Source: Pseudomonas lactis
GTDB taxonomy: Bacteria > Pseudomonadota > Gammaproteobacteria > Pseudomonadales > Pseudomonadaceae
Direction: 5' to 3'
Length of the DNA stretch: 64,000 nucleotides
Assembly: GCF_001439845.1 (NCBI RefSeq)
Contig: NZ_JYLO01000004.1
Span: 372,001 to 436,000, forward strand
The notes below the pieces were generated by a model that ran no database searches, was not told the DNA's origin, and worked only from the letters and a program-made list of their open reading frames with translations. Numbering within the stretch: the first letter of the stretch is position 1; every line of letters begins with the position of its first letter. Both the position numbers and the translations under genes were made by a program. Below are positions 1 through 8,854 of this stretch, in pieces.

Positions 1-39
1 GGCGGTGGGGCTGGCGGCCAGTTGTAAAAGGTAATCCAT
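1..39 (-). CDS. TerC-family membrane protein, N-terminal fragment (gene runs off the left edge)
   Basis: Only the first 13 codons are inside the window, reading MDYLLQLAASPTA from an ATG at 39-37. This is the characteristic N-terminus of Pseudomonas TerC-family integral membrane proteins, which are often fused to CBS and transporter-associated C-terminal domains. The identification rests on memory of that N-terminal sequence and on the hydrophobic start of a first membrane segment. The lipoprotein gene at 71-322 lies just upstream on the same strand, 31 bases away, so the two could be co-transcribed. Confidence 0.5.
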   Translation of the reverse strand, partial: MDYLLQLAASPTA

Positions 40-70
40 AGGTCAGTCCTGACGTTTTAGTACTGGGGAA

Positions 71-322
71 TTAGGTTTCTTTGGTGTCGGATTCAGCGTC
101 GTTTTCGGCGTCTTTTTCCTGCTTCTCAGGGCTGATCAAGCCCTGGGTTGCTTCACTCAATGCCTGTTCGGCGGCCTTGTGGGTGTCGTCGATGGCCTGC
201 TTGGCCGACTCGGTGGCTTTGCCCAACACCTGTTGCGCGCTTTTCTCGACTTGATCACAGCCGCTGACCCCTATCAATGAAAGCGCAAGCAACGACGCCG
301 CGCCCAGGGAATTGAGTTTCAT
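71..322 (-). CDS. small lipoprotein, Ala/Lys/Glu-rich helical
   Basis: An 83-residue protein with a short lipoprotein signal peptide: Met-Lys, a hydrophobic core and a lipobox ending GVSGC, so Cys22 should be lipidated. The mature part (DQVEKSAQQVLGKATESAKQ and onward) is an amphipathic helix rich in Ala, Lys and Glu, and it ends in a highly acidic tail. Such small helical lipoproteins of Pseudomonas usually have no assigned function. The reading frame ends in TAA at 71-73, shortly before the TerC-family start. Upstream DNA (323-456) is shared with the divergent nhaR gene. Confidence 0.75.
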   Translation of the reverse strand: MKLNSLGAASLLALSLIGVSGCDQVEKSAQQVLGKATESAKQAIDDTHKAAEQALSEATQGLISPEKQEKDAENDAESDTKET

Positions 323-427
323 GATGTATTCCTCGTTAGAACCATTGGGTCCAAATAGTGGCCCCTCGATAGCGAGGCATTCTATGTAGACGAACAGTTC
401 AGGAAAATTCGTATTTTTCTCGCGTAT

Positions 428-446
428 ACTTCGGTTTTTACGAAGT
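428..446 (+). promoter_or_regulatory. inverted repeat in the nhaR promoter region (candidate operator)
   Basis: ACTTCG at 428-433 and CGAAGT at 441-446 form a perfect 6-base inverted repeat 11 bases before the nhaR start codon. It overlaps a TATACT that could be a -10 box at 425-430. LysR-type regulators commonly bind imperfect palindromes in the interval with a divergent gene and repress themselves, so autoregulation by NhaR is a reasonable guess. The position downstream of a possible -10 would suit repression. Confidence 0.35.
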
Positions 447-456
447 GTAGGTCGCG

Positions 457-1359
457 ATGCTCAATTATCGACAACTGCATTACTTCTGGGTGGTGGCCAA
501 GACTGGCAGCATCGTGCGCGCCTGCGAGCAGTTGAACCTCACGCCGCAGACCATCAGCGGGCAGATCAGCCTGTTGGAGCAGACCTACGGTGTTGCCCTG
601 TTTCAGCGGGTCGGGCGCCAGCTTGAACTGACCGAAGCCGGGCGCCAGGCGCTGCCCTACGCCGAGCAGATGTTCCAGACCGGCAATGAATTGGAGGCGA
701 TGCTGCGCGCACAGCCTGACGAGCAGCAGATCCCGTTCCGGGTCGGGGTGGCGGATGTGGTGCCCAAGTCCATTGTGTACCGGTTGATCGCCCCGACCAT
801 GGAGTTGAGCGAACCGATCCGCATCACCTGCCGCGAAGACAAACTCGAACGTTTACTGGCCGACTTGGCGATCCAGCGCCTGGACCTGGTGATTTCCGAC
901 AGCCCCATGCCCACGCACTTGGACATCAAGGGCTACAGCCAGAAGCTGGGAGAATGCGGCATCAGTTTTTTCGCCACCCAGGCATTGGCTGACCAGCATG
1001 GCGGTGATTTCCCACAGTGCTTGCAGGGTGCGCCGCTGTTGATTCCAGGGGCAGAGACAGTGGTACGCAGCCGTTTGCAGCGCTGGTTTGCCGAACAGCA
1101 GATTCAACCCCGCATCATTGGCGAATTCGACGACAGCGCCTTGATGCAGGCGTTTGGGCAATCCGGCAGCGGGATCTTTATCGCGCCCAGCGTGATCGCC
1201 GACGAGGTGGTGCGCCAATATGGCGTGGCGCTGATCGGCCAGACCGATGCAGTGACCGAGTCGTTTTATGCGATCTCGGTGGAGCGCAAGGTCAAGCACC
1301 CCGGCATTGTGGCGATTACCGAAGGTGCCCGGCGGGAGTTGTTTACCGCCCTGCCCTGA
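457..1359 (+). CDS. nhaR: NhaR, LysR-type transcriptional activator
   Basis: A 300-residue LysR-family regulator. An N-terminal winged helix-turn-helix occupies about residues 1-60 (MLNYRQLHYFWVVAKTGSIV, then TPQTISGQISLLEQTYG). It is followed by a linker helix and a substrate-binding domain. The start MLNYRQLHYFW and the effector-domain text match the NhaR subfamily, which in E. coli activates the sodium/proton antiporter gene nhaA and pgaABCD in response to sodium and high pH. No nhaA is next to it here, so the target is not shown by context. It diverges from the lipoprotein gene and converges with the MFS gene at 1364, with only 4 bases between them. Confidence 0.85.
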   Translation: MLNYRQLHYFWVVAKTGSIVRACEQLNLTPQTISGQISLLEQTYGVALFQRVGRQLELTEAGRQALPYAEQMFQTGNELEAMLRAQPDEQQIPFRVGVADVVPKSIVYRLIAPTMELSEPIRITCREDKLERLLADLAIQRLDLVISDSPMPTHLDIKGYSQKLGECGISFFATQALADQHGGDFPQCLQGAPLLIPGAETVVRSRLQRWFAEQQIQPRIIGEFDDSALMQAFGQSGSGIFIAPSVIADEVVRQYGVALIGQTDAVTESFYAISVERKVKHPGIVAITEGARRELFTALP

Positions 1360-1363
1360 TCAT

Positions 1364-2518
1364 TCAGGCGTTGAGCGCCGCGGGTTTGGCGGTCATCAGC
1401 CACAGTGCCAGCAGGATCGACAGCAGGATAAACCCCGAAGCGGCAAACCCCAGGCTGCCCAGGCCCAGGGTGTCGATGACATGCCCGCCCACCATGGCGC
1501 CCAGGCCAATGCCGAGGTTGGCCCCGGCAATGTTCAGCGACGCCGCAAACGCTGGAGCATGGGGCGCAGCCTTCATCAAGCGCACATGGCTGACCAGGAA
1601 CATCGCCGCCTGGGTCACGCCCCACACCGCCATCGCCGCGGCCAGGCCGATGGTCGAGTGAATCGCAGGCACCACCGCCACCATGCCCGCGATCATAAAC
1701 CCGCAGAACACCATGGACGCGATCAATGGGTGACGATCCACGGCACGTCCGCCCAAGGAGTTGCCGATCAGCCCGACTGCGCCAAAGCCCATCAGACACC
1801 AGCCCACCAACGTGCCGTCGAAGCCGGCCAGACGCTCAAGGATATCTGCCAGGTAGGTATAGGCGGTGAACATGCCACTGAATACCAGGATCGACAGCAG
1901 GATATGCCCCTGCATCACCGGGCTGCGCAGGATCTTGAATTGTGAGCGCAAGCTAGCCTGCTGGTGCTTGGCCTGGGTGACCGGCAGGTAGATATACAGC
2001 AGCAACGCCTTGGCCAGGGCGATCACCGCGAGCACGGCAAACGCGGTGCGCCAGCCGAACATATCGGAAATCAGCGTGCCCACCGGAATACCAAATACGG
2101 TGGCGCAAACAATGCCAAAGCCGATTTTTTCAATCGCACGCCCGGCGAACTCAGGGCCGACAATGTCTACCGCCGTTTCGCTGGCCAGGGCCCAGAACAC
2201 GGGCAAGCCCAGAGCAGGGATCAAACGGGCCACGGCCATCACCCAGATATTCGGTGCCAATGCCGCCACGGTATTGGCCGCCGCAAACATGATAAGGATG
2301 CTGATAAACAAGCGCTTGCGCGGGAACCGCGCGCAATAGGCGGTGAGGAACGGGCCGAACGCGGCCACGGTGAACGCGAACAGTGTCACCAGCAGCCCGG
2401 CCTGGGACACGCTGACGTTCAGGTCCCGAGCAATCGACGGCAACAGGCCGACAATGACGAACTCTGTGGTCAGCACGGTAAAACCGGCGGCTGACAGCAG
2501 CAGGATAGGAAACAACAT
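1364..2518 (-). CDS. MFS transporter (DHA1-type drug or metabolite exporter)
   Basis: A 384-residue, 12-helix major facilitator protein beginning MLFPILLLSAAGFTVLTTEF. The usual MFS loop 2-3 basic motif is represented by ARFPRKRLF near residue 75. It resembles the YdhP/AraJ/PbuE group of proton-coupled exporters. The substrate cannot be told from sequence. The start was placed at 2518 rather than at an earlier in-frame Met because GGAG lies 8 bases before it and the protein then begins directly with membrane segment 1. The short 3' gap to nhaR shows the two genes converge. Confidence 0.82.
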   Translation of the reverse strand: MLFPILLLSAAGFTVLTTEFVIVGLLPSIARDLNVSVSQAGLLVTLFAFTVAAFGPFLTAYCARFPRKRLFISILIMFAAANTVAALAPNIWVMAVARLIPALGLPVFWALASETAVDIVGPEFAGRAIEKIGFGIVCATVFGIPVGTLISDMFGWRTAFAVLAVIALAKALLLYIYLPVTQAKHQQASLRSQFKILRSPVMQGHILLSILVFSGMFTAYTYLADILERLAGFDGTLVGWCLMGFGAVGLIGNSLGGRAVDRHPLIASMVFCGFMIAGMVAVVPAIHSTIGLAAAMAVWGVTQAAMFLVSHVRLMKAAPHAPAFAASLNIAGANLGIGLGAMVGGHVIDTLGLGSLGFAASGFILLSILLALWLMTAKPAALNA

Positions 2519-2759
2519 GAAAACTCCAGAAACGACGACATCAACGACAGCCCTAAGGGCTCGCTGAAGGAGAGGAAAGATGAGAGGGGTGAATCTTAAC
2601 AGAACATGTCCGGATTTGACCAAGCCCGACTGAAACGGGTGACGGAATGCCGCAGCAAACAAGACGCTTCCCACAGCATGCTAGACTTCGCGCCTACTTC
2701 CTACAGTACTTTCTGCCTGCAATGCTGTGCCCTACTAAAAAAACTAGAGACAACTCTTT

Positions 2760-3980
2760 ATGACTGCTGCCCCCTCCCTGTTGCAACGTTTAATGCGCGT
2801 CAGCCTGGTCACCCAAATTGTCATCGGCCTGATTGCCGGGATCGTGTTGGCCTTGCTGTTACCCGAGGCCGCGCGCGCCACTGGTTTTATCGGCAAGGTG
2901 TTTGTCACGGCGCTGAAGGCTGTCGCGCCGATCCTGGTGTTTGTGCTGGTCATGGCCTCGATTGCCAACCATAAGCATGGCCAGGAAACCCATATCCGCC
3001 CGATCCTGTTCCTGTACCTGCTCGGCACCTTTGCCGCCGCCGTGGTTGCGGTGGTCGCCAGCATGATGTTTCCGTCGTTCCTGGTATTGGCGACCCATGA
3101 CGCCACGGTGAGTGCTCCTGGAGGCATTGGCGAAGTGTTGCAAAGCCTGGCGCTCAGTGTGGTGGATAACCCCGTCAGCGCGCTGATGAACGCTAACTTT
3201 ATCGGCATCCTGGCCTGGGCCATTGGCATGGGCATCGCTATTCGCCATGCCGGTCAAACCACCCGTACGGTATTGGACGACTTGTCCAACGGCGTCACCC
3301 TGATTGTACGCGTGGTGATCCGCTTCGCCCCGCTGGGCATCTTTGGCCTGGTGGCCTCCACCCTGGCCACCTCGGGTTTCGGCGCCCTGCTCGGCTATGC
3401 CCACCTGCTGGCCGTGCTGATCGGCTGCATGTTGTTCGTGGCGCTGGTGATCAACCCGGCCATCGTGTTCTGGAAACTGCGCCGCAACCCCTATCCGCTG
3501 GTGCTGATGTGCCTGCGTGAAAGTGGTCTCACCGCGTTCTTCACCCGCAGCTCGGCGGCGAACATTCCGGTCAACCTGGCGTTGAGCAAACGCCTGGGCC
3601 TGCATGAAGACACCTACTCGGTGTCGATCCCGCTCGGTGCCACCATCAACATGGCCGGCGCCGCCATCACTATCACCGTGCTGACCCTGGCGGCCGTGCA
3701 CACCCTGGGCATCGCCGTGGACATGCCGACCGCCGTGCTGCTCAGCGTCGTCGCTGCGGTGTGTGCCTGCGGTGCATCGGGGGTGGCGGGTGGTTCGCTG
3801 CTGTTGATTCCCCTGGCGTGCAGCCTGTTTGGCATCCCCAGTGAAATCGCCATGCAGGTAGTGGCCGTCGGTTTCATCATCGGCGTGCTGCAGGACTCGG
3901 CGGAAACCGCACTCAACTCGTCTACCGATGTGCTGTTTACGGCGGCGGCGTGTTTGGGCAAGGAAGAACAGGCCTCCTGA
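2760..3980 (+). CDS. sstT: SstT, sodium/serine-threonine symporter
   Basis: A 406-residue member of the dicarboxylate/amino acid:cation symporter (DAACS) family. Text diagnostic of SstT includes [20 protein letters not shown] (serine-rich re-entrant loop 1), [19 protein letters not shown] and the late [19 protein letters not shown]. It imports serine and threonine with sodium at the inner membrane. The length equals that of the E. coli protein within a few residues. A 241-base gap separates it from the divergent MFS gene. That gap holds a short hairpin (AGCCC/GGGCT at 2549-2561) inside the MFS leader and no other evident gene. Confidence 0.92.
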   Translation: MTAAPSLLQRLMRVSLVTQIVIGLIAGIVLALLLPEAARATGFIGKVFVTALKAVAPILVFVLVMASIANHKHGQETHIRPILFLYLLGTFAAAVVAVVASMMFPSFLVLATHDATVSAPGGIGEVLQSLALSVVDNPVSALMNANFIGILAWAIGMGIAIRHAGQTTRTVLDDLSNGVTLIVRVVIRFAPLGIFGLVASTLATSGFGALLGYAHLLAVLIGCMLFVALVINPAIVFWKLRRNPYPLVLMCLRESGLTAFFTRSSAANIPVNLALSKRLGLHEDTYSVSIPLGATINMAGAAITITVLTLAAVHTLGIAVDMPTAVLLSVVAAVCACGASGVAGGSLLLIPLACSLFGIPSEIAMQVVAVGFIIGVLQDSAETALNSSTDVLFTAAACLGKEEQAS

Positions 3981-3990
3981 GTCCGCAAAA

Positions 3991-4028
3991 GAAAAGCCCG
4001 ATCGGTTCAAGCCTGAACCGTCTCGGGC
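3991..4028 (-). terminator. rho-independent terminator serving mainly the minus-strand gene at 4059
   Basis: A stem made of GCCCGA/TCGGGC with an inner GGTTCA/TGAACC arm spans 3996-4028. Read on the minus strand it is followed by TTTTCTTTTG, a good U tract, so it ends transcripts of the 1086-residue gene. On the plus strand no T run follows, so sstT is stopped less efficiently. Confidence 0.75.
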
Positions 4029-4058
4029 GCTATCTAAAAGGGCTGAATGCCTGGCAGA

Positions 4059-7000
4059 TTAAGACGATGGATTGTCAGCCGTGAATCCCTGAAGCGGCAT
4101 TCCGTATCGTTCGTTTGTTTTCGGGTTAAATCGGTACCACTTACCCGTGACGTCATCTAACTGAGCCAGCACCTTCGGGGTATCGGCGCCTGGCGACGTG
4201 CCGGTCATCACGCCTTGCGGCTTATGCTGATAGACCCGGCTGACACTGCGATTGGTCGCAATGACCTTCCAGCCAAGGCTTCCTTTGCCAACGACCGATG
4301 AGAACGTTGTAAGCCCTCGGGTCCCGATGGCCGCGCCACCTGCAAATGGGTTGGCGGCGCTGAGAAACGCCCTGCCCAGCTTGCCTGCAACGCCGCCACG
4401 CCCTAGCTGGCCACCTACCTTCACTATCTTGGAGATTTTGCCGACAGCTCCTGCTCCGGCGACCAAAAAACCAAACAGGTCAAATGCAAGGAACTTCAGT
4501 CCCTCCCCCACCCTGCCCTCCTGAAAACTATGAAGCGCCGACGCGCCCGGTATCAGTGCACGGGTCACCGCTTGTATTTTTTCAAATTCAGTCACTTCTG
4601 TGTCGAACGTAGTGACACCTCTGGCAGCGCTGACGACCGCCTCACGCTCATCGGCCCTGAAAAAATGCCGTGTAACTGCATCTGCTATGTGCTGTGTCCT
4701 CTGCGAGTTGAACGTTTGTACAGGGGATGAGCTTGTTGGCTTTGACTGTCGCTCTTGGCTTTCTGTCGCATCGCTGGCTTTGATTTCAGTCAGCCGAGTG
4801 TTCGTTCTGATTGCGACTTTTGGTTTATTCGTCGCAACCTGGCTCCATTCGCCTTGCAACCCGGTCGTCAGCCCATCGGCTAAATCTGCGCAATAACGCA
4901 GAACGCCTGTCGTGGGGTTGACCTCATAGATCCGTTTCTTGCCTTTATGCAGGGTTTCAACAAATACCGAGCTACTTTTAACCGCCTCATTCTCCGAGAC
5001 TACATAACGAAAACGATGGCCTGCCGACTCAGTGGTTTGGGTTACGTTCTCCTCTCCATAAATTTTCAACTCACCGTGCTGCAACGCCTCTTGATCTTCC
5101 TCAGGCAGCAGTGACATCTGGTGTTTTACGGTAACGTTCATGGCACCTTTGAGCCCGTCGTAATACTCGCCGACATGCGCTTCAAACTTATCGTTCAATG
5201 ATCCGAGAAAGCGCAGCTCATGGGCTATTTTGGCAATAGGAACGGCAGGGTCATCGGACGACCATTGAACATGTTGCTGGGGGTTCAAAAAGATATCCAG
5301 TATTGAATAAGGCCCCTGTAAGTCGTTTTGCCTCACCGATGGGTAGATTGTTTTTTTCTCAAAGTCGATCTTCCCATAGATCTCTTCGGGAAAAGTGCTC
5401 TTCAACAGGCCGAGCCCGAGCTCCGAGCGTTTGTGCAATACCGTACGCTGTGCTTCTGAGGCTGCTGTCAGCGCCTCGAAACGTTCATTGGCAAGGACAC
5501 CCGCACGCTCAATTTCTTCATCCGTGTAGTTGTTATCCTCGCGCTTGTCGATGGCCTTATCTGCCACCGCCCAATGAATCAGCCCCTCCCGCGCAGCCAG
5601 CGCCTCTACTTGTTTTTCGGCGGCGGTAATCGGATTCAAATCGTCTTTGAGCAATTGCTCATAGGTTTTAGTTACCGCCAGCCCTGGAGAGCGCATTTCG
5701 GTTTTGGCAACGATGGCCTTCAAACTGACCCACGCTGGCGAGCCGTAAGTCACGTTGTCCGGAACGCCTTTGACGAGTAATTCCGGCGCGTGATGCGACA
5801 ACAACAGATAGGCGGCAACCGGCGCATTATTGCCGTATGACTTGCGCAGATGTTCGGTTAGGCCCTTAAGTACAAAAGACAGTGGTTTGCCCCAGTTCTC
5901 GCGCGCCGACAGATCAAACCCAGCCACCTTGTTCTTTTCGTCAGGCTTCCACAATGCATCCTGGTTGAGACCTATCTGCAGAGCCGAAAGCGCCCAATCC
6001 TCGACACTGCCTGCACCGTCGAACTTAGTGCGCAAGGCTTCGCCCATGGCTCGCGCAGCAGGGCTTTGCAAAAGCCTGAAAATTGCTTGCCGGGGATCTT
6101 TCAGCTCTGCTTCAGACCACTGGATGCTTTGCGTTAAATAACCGAAAGCGTTTTGGCTCAATGTTAACGAGTCGAACTCAGGCAACGCCATTGCGTTATA
6201 GGAAACAGCGTCGTAGATAGCCTGCTGTTGCGACGTATCCAGCGGTGTAGGCCACGATAACCCGCCCCCCAAATCGCCATGCAATTGTCGGTACTCGACA
6301 GGGCGTGACAACTCAAGGCCCATGTTTTTTATATCGCCTTTATCAACGGGGTGCTCCCAACCATTACCCGTCATGAACTGCAAGAGGTTCACCTGCCGCC
6401 CTGCCATTGGTTGGTTATCCAGACGAAAGCCGGAGTCAGGATCCAGCCTGATTTGTTGCGATTGCAGATAGGATCGCAGTCCAGCTTCACGATCATAAAC
6501 TGGCGTGTCGGGGAGAAGGCGATGAGTGTAGCGATGCAATGACGCTTGGTTATCCAGATACTCGTCCGCCCCCACGTACGCTGTGACCAAAGCATCCTTG
6601 AAGGTATCCAGATCACGTTTATTGGCAAGCTGCTGTTTTTGCGTCACCAGCGCTTCTTCAGTGCGCGCCTCACCCACCCCTGAGGTAGCAAACGTATTAT
6701 TGCTTTGCAGCTCTCGAGCACGTTGTCGATCTTCGGTGAAGTCGTTATGAATCGTCTCGCCATAAAATTGGGCTACCTGCTTGAGCGGCGCACTTTCGGC
6801 CTGCAGGTCCGAGTAGCTGATCCCATCGGGCGCATAAGCTTTTAGCGCGGCCAGAATCGGTCCGGCAAAGGTCGCCCAAGGTGAGTTGTCTTTTAAGGTA
6901 AATAAGGTAAGCACGCCATTTTTTCTGACACTCAGCCCGCCGTCAGAACTAATCTTGAGGGAGGATGGATCATAACCATCCGACTTAAGCCAGGTTAAAA

Positions 7001-7319
7001 AGCCCTTGTCGTTAAGGGTATTACGTAGCTGCGCTCGCCACTGGCCGAACGAAGAAGCGTCCGGAATATTCGGGATGATCGTTTCTTCATCACGTGTCCG
7101 GCCCTCCAACGCCTCACTATAAAGGGCTGCCAGTTCACTGTTGGCTTGGTCCCGCGCAGAGGTGTGGGAGGACGTTTCATTACCTGGCACCTCTCGGCGG
7201 GTGCGACTCACCGCAACCAAATTCGAGGAAGAGTTACCTTGATTCTTCGTCGTATCCAATGCTGGCTTGGGATAAGCGTTGTTGGTAATCGACGTGGCTG
7301 CGATGGGAGAAAGATGCAT
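4059..7319 (-). CDS. 1086-residue toxin-like protein of unknown family
   Basis: A large protein with no signal peptide. The N-terminus is polar and rich in Ser, Thr, Asn and Pro for about the first 60 residues, a composition seen in type III and type VI secretion substrates. The middle is mostly helical. Near residue 945 there is one strongly hydrophobic stretch (FLAFDLFGFLVAGAGAVG) that could insert in a membrane. Two degenerate copies of a W/Y-x-x-NP-x-T-x-x-RY motif are seen: YEVNPTTGVLRY and YRFNPKTNERYG, the second near the C-terminus. Large Pseudomonas toxins of the dermonecrotic or membrane-targeted effector type carry similar repeats, but I do not recognise a catalytic centre. No hrp box was found upstream. 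The gene stands alone between two terminators, and its GC content is lower than its neighbours, which hints at acquisition. Confidence 0.7.
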   Translation of the reverse strand: MHLSPIAATSITNNAYPKPALDTTKNQGNSSSNLVAVSRTRREVPGNETSSHTSARDQANSELAALYSEALEGRTRDEETIIPNIPDASSFGQWRAQLRNTLNDKGFLTWLKSDGYDPSSLKISSDGGLSVRKNGVLTLFTLKDNSPWATFAGPILAALKAYAPDGISYSDLQAESAPLKQVAQFYGETIHNDFTEDRQRARELQSNNTFATSGVGEARTEEALVTQKQQLANKRDLDTFKDALVTAYVGADEYLDNQASLHRYTHRLLPDTPVYDREAGLRSYLQSQQIRLDPDSGFRLDNQPMAGRQVNLLQFMTGNGWEHPVDKGDIKNMGLELSRPVEYRQLHGDLGGGLSWPTPLDTSQQQAIYDAVSYNAMALPEFDSLTLSQNAFGYLTQSIQWSEAELKDPRQAIFRLLQSPAARAMGEALRTKFDGAGSVEDWALSALQIGLNQDALWKPDEKNKVAGFDLSARENWGKPLSFVLKGLTEHLRKSYGNNAPVAAYLLLSHHAPELLVKGVPDNVTYGSPAWVSLKAIVAKTEMRSPGLAVTKTYEQLLKDDLNPITAAEKQVEALAAREGLIHWAVADKAIDKREDNNYTDEEIERAGVLANERFEALTAASEAQRTVLHKRSELGLGLLKSTFPEEIYGKIDFEKKTIYPSVRQNDLQGPYSILDIFLNPQQHVQWSSDDPAVPIAKIAHELRFLGSLNDKFEAHVGEYYDGLKGAMNVTVKHQMSLLPEEDQEALQHGELKIYGEENVTQTTESAGHRFRYVVSENEAVKSSSVFVETLHKGKKRIYEVNPTTGVLRYCADLADGLTTGLQGEWSQVATNKPKVAIRTNTRLTEIKASDATESQERQSKPTSSSPVQTFNSQRTQHIADAVTRHFFRADEREAVVSAARGVTTFDTEVTEFEKIQAVTRALIPGASALHSFQEGRVGEGLKFLAFDLFGFLVAGAGAVGKISKIVKVGGQLGRGGVAGKLGRAFLSAANPFAGGAAIGTRGLTTFSSVVGKGSLGWKVIATNRSVSRVYQHKPQGVMTGTSPGADTPKVLAQLDDVTGKWYRFNPKTNERYGMPLQGFTADNPSS

Positions 7320-7442
7320 GTCGTTTGTAGGCTCCAGGTTCTTTACTAGAAAGTTTTATAGGCGCTCCTGAGTGAGATCCATCTGAATTTTGGTTGCATC
7401 GAATACGTGACAAGACATGAGGCAGGTATAAAGACCATGCAT

Positions 7443-7488
7443 AAAAAAACCTGGGGCTGTTCGTGAAAGAACAACCCCAGGTTTTTTT
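7443..7488. terminator. bidirectional rho-independent terminator
   Basis: A 14-base stem (ACCTGGGGCTGTTC against GAACAACCCCAGGT, with one G-U or mismatch position) is flanked by seven As on the left and seven Ts on the right. It therefore works on either strand. It lies 12 bases past the DUF1993 stop codon and ends that minus-strand transcript before it reaches the toxin-like gene. Confidence 0.92.
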
Positions 7489-7499
7489 GAACCTTGAGT

Positions 7500-8009
7500 T
7501 TAGAAGGCGCCCATATAATCGCGCTTGCCCACTTCCACACCGTTATGGCGCAGCAGCGCATAAGCGGTGGTGACGTGGAAGAAGAACTGCGGCAGGCCGT
7601 AGGTCAGCAGGTAGGACTGGCCGCTGAAGCGCTTCTCTTTCGGAGTGCCGGGGCGAGTGACGATCTCGATGCCCTCTTTGCCGTCGATCTGCTCGGGCTT
7701 GATGGTGTCGACAAAGGCCAGGACTTTGGCGATCAGCGCTTGCAGGTCGGCAAAAGTGACTTCGCTGTCTTCGTACTTGGGTACTTCGATCTCGGCCAGG
7801 CGTGCGGATACACCTTTGGCGAAGTCCACGGCGATCTGTACCTGGCGCACCAACGGGAACATGTCCGGGAACAGGCGCGCTTGCAGCAAGGCGTTGGGCT
7901 CGATGTTCTTGGCGCTGGCGTGGGCTTCAGCTTTGTTCAGCACATCGCTGAGGGCGTTGAGCATTTGCTTGAAGACCGGGATGGAAGCGGCGTACAGGGA
8001 AATAGTCAT
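7500..8009 (-). CDS. DUF1993 family protein
   Basis: A 169-residue soluble protein that fits the DUF1993 family in length and text: start MTISLYAASIPVFKQMLNAL, middle FPLVRQVQIAVDFAKG, end FFFHVTTAYALLRHNGVEVG. The family has a DinB-like four-helix-bundle look with conserved His near the C-terminus (FFHVTTAYALLRH), but its biochemical role is not established. It is monocistronic, with a strong terminator immediately after it, and is divergent from yceH. Confidence 0.88.
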   Translation of the reverse strand: MTISLYAASIPVFKQMLNALSDVLNKAEAHASAKNIEPNALLQARLFPDMFPLVRQVQIAVDFAKGVSARLAEIEVPKYEDSEVTFADLQALIAKVLAFVDTIKPEQIDGKEGIEIVTRPGTPKEKRFSGQSYLLTYGLPQFFFHVTTAYALLRHNGVEVGKRDYMGAF

Positions 8010-8125
8010 GACAGTCTCACGGTAATGGCGGGGTTGGAACCAGCCGCGATTATAGCCATGCCTGGCGCTTGTCTTTTATTTTTTCAAGCTTAGGCTAAGG
8101 GGCTTCACTGCATAGGGAAAGCGCG

Positions 8126-8776
8126 ATGACCGCCGAGCACGACACCGACACCCCTGAGCCGCGCCTGAACAGCACGGAAATCCGCGTCCTGGGCTGCCTG
8201 ATCGAAAAACAGGCGACCAACCCGGAAACCTACCCCCTCACCCTCAACGCCTTGGTGCTGGCCTGCAACCAGAAGACCAGCCGCGAGCCGGTGATGAACC
8301 TCAGCCAAGGCCAAGTCGGCCAGAGCCTGCGCGTGCTGGAGGGCCAAGGCTTCACGCGCCTGGTAATGGGCAGCCGCGCCGACCGCTGGGAACACCGTGT
8401 GGACAAGGCCCTGGAACTGGTGCCGGCCCAGGTGATCCTGACCGGGCTGCTGTTTTTGCGGGGGCCGCAGACCGTCAATGAGCTGCTCACCCGCAGCGGG
8501 CGTATGCATGACTTTGAGGATGCCGAACAGGTTGTGCATCAGCTCGAGCGCCTGATTGCACGAGGACTGGCGCTGCTCGTGCCGCGTCAGGCGGGGCAGC
8601 GGGAAGACCGGTATACCCATGCACTGGGGGACCCGGCAGATATTGAAGCGATTATGACCGCGCGGGGGAATCCGGTAGAGCGTAGCGCAGGGGCTGTTTC
8701 GGTGGAGCGCATTGAAGAGCTGGAAGCGCGGATTGCCGCACTGGAAGAACGGCTGGCGCAGCTGGAACAGGGATAA
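8126..8776 (+). CDS. yceH: YceH family (DUF480) winged-helix protein
   Basis: A 216-residue protein beginning [20 protein letters not shown] with the family signature [20 protein letters not shown] at about residues 23-42. The family contains two tandem winged-helix domains and no known enzymatic site. The last 30 residues ([20 protein letters not shown]) form a heptad-patterned coiled coil, which suggests oligomerisation. A DNA- or protein-binding role is inferred from the fold only. It is transcribed divergently from the DUF1993 gene. Confidence 0.88.
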   Translation: MTAEHDTDTPEPRLNSTEIRVLGCLIEKQATNPETYPLTLNALVLACNQKTSREPVMNLSQGQVGQSLRVLEGQGFTRLVMGSRADRWEHRVDKALELVPAQVILTGLLFLRGPQTVNELLTRSGRMHDFEDAEQVVHQLERLIARGLALLVPRQAGQREDRYTHALGDPADIEAIMTARGNPVERSAGAVSVERIEELEARIAALEERLAQLEQG

Positions 8777-8854
8777 TGCAGATAAACATGTGGGAGCTGG
8801 CTTGCCTGCGATAGCCATTGGTATCGACACAACTTTGTAGGTTGCAGCAGCCAA

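Noticed and set aside
1017..1945. Two overlapping plus-strand frames running from nhaR into the MFS gene
   Set aside because: They cross the 3' ends of two well-supported convergent genes and have Arg/His-rich shadow composition.
2859..4010. A 383-codon minus-strand frame opposite sstT
   Set aside because: Its His/Gln/Arg-rich composition is typical of an antisense shadow; sstT is certain.
7320..7442. An hrp box upstream of the 1086-residue toxin-like gene
   Set aside because: No GGAAC-N15/16-CCAC combination was found on the minus strand there, so the gene is not assigned to the HrpL regulon.
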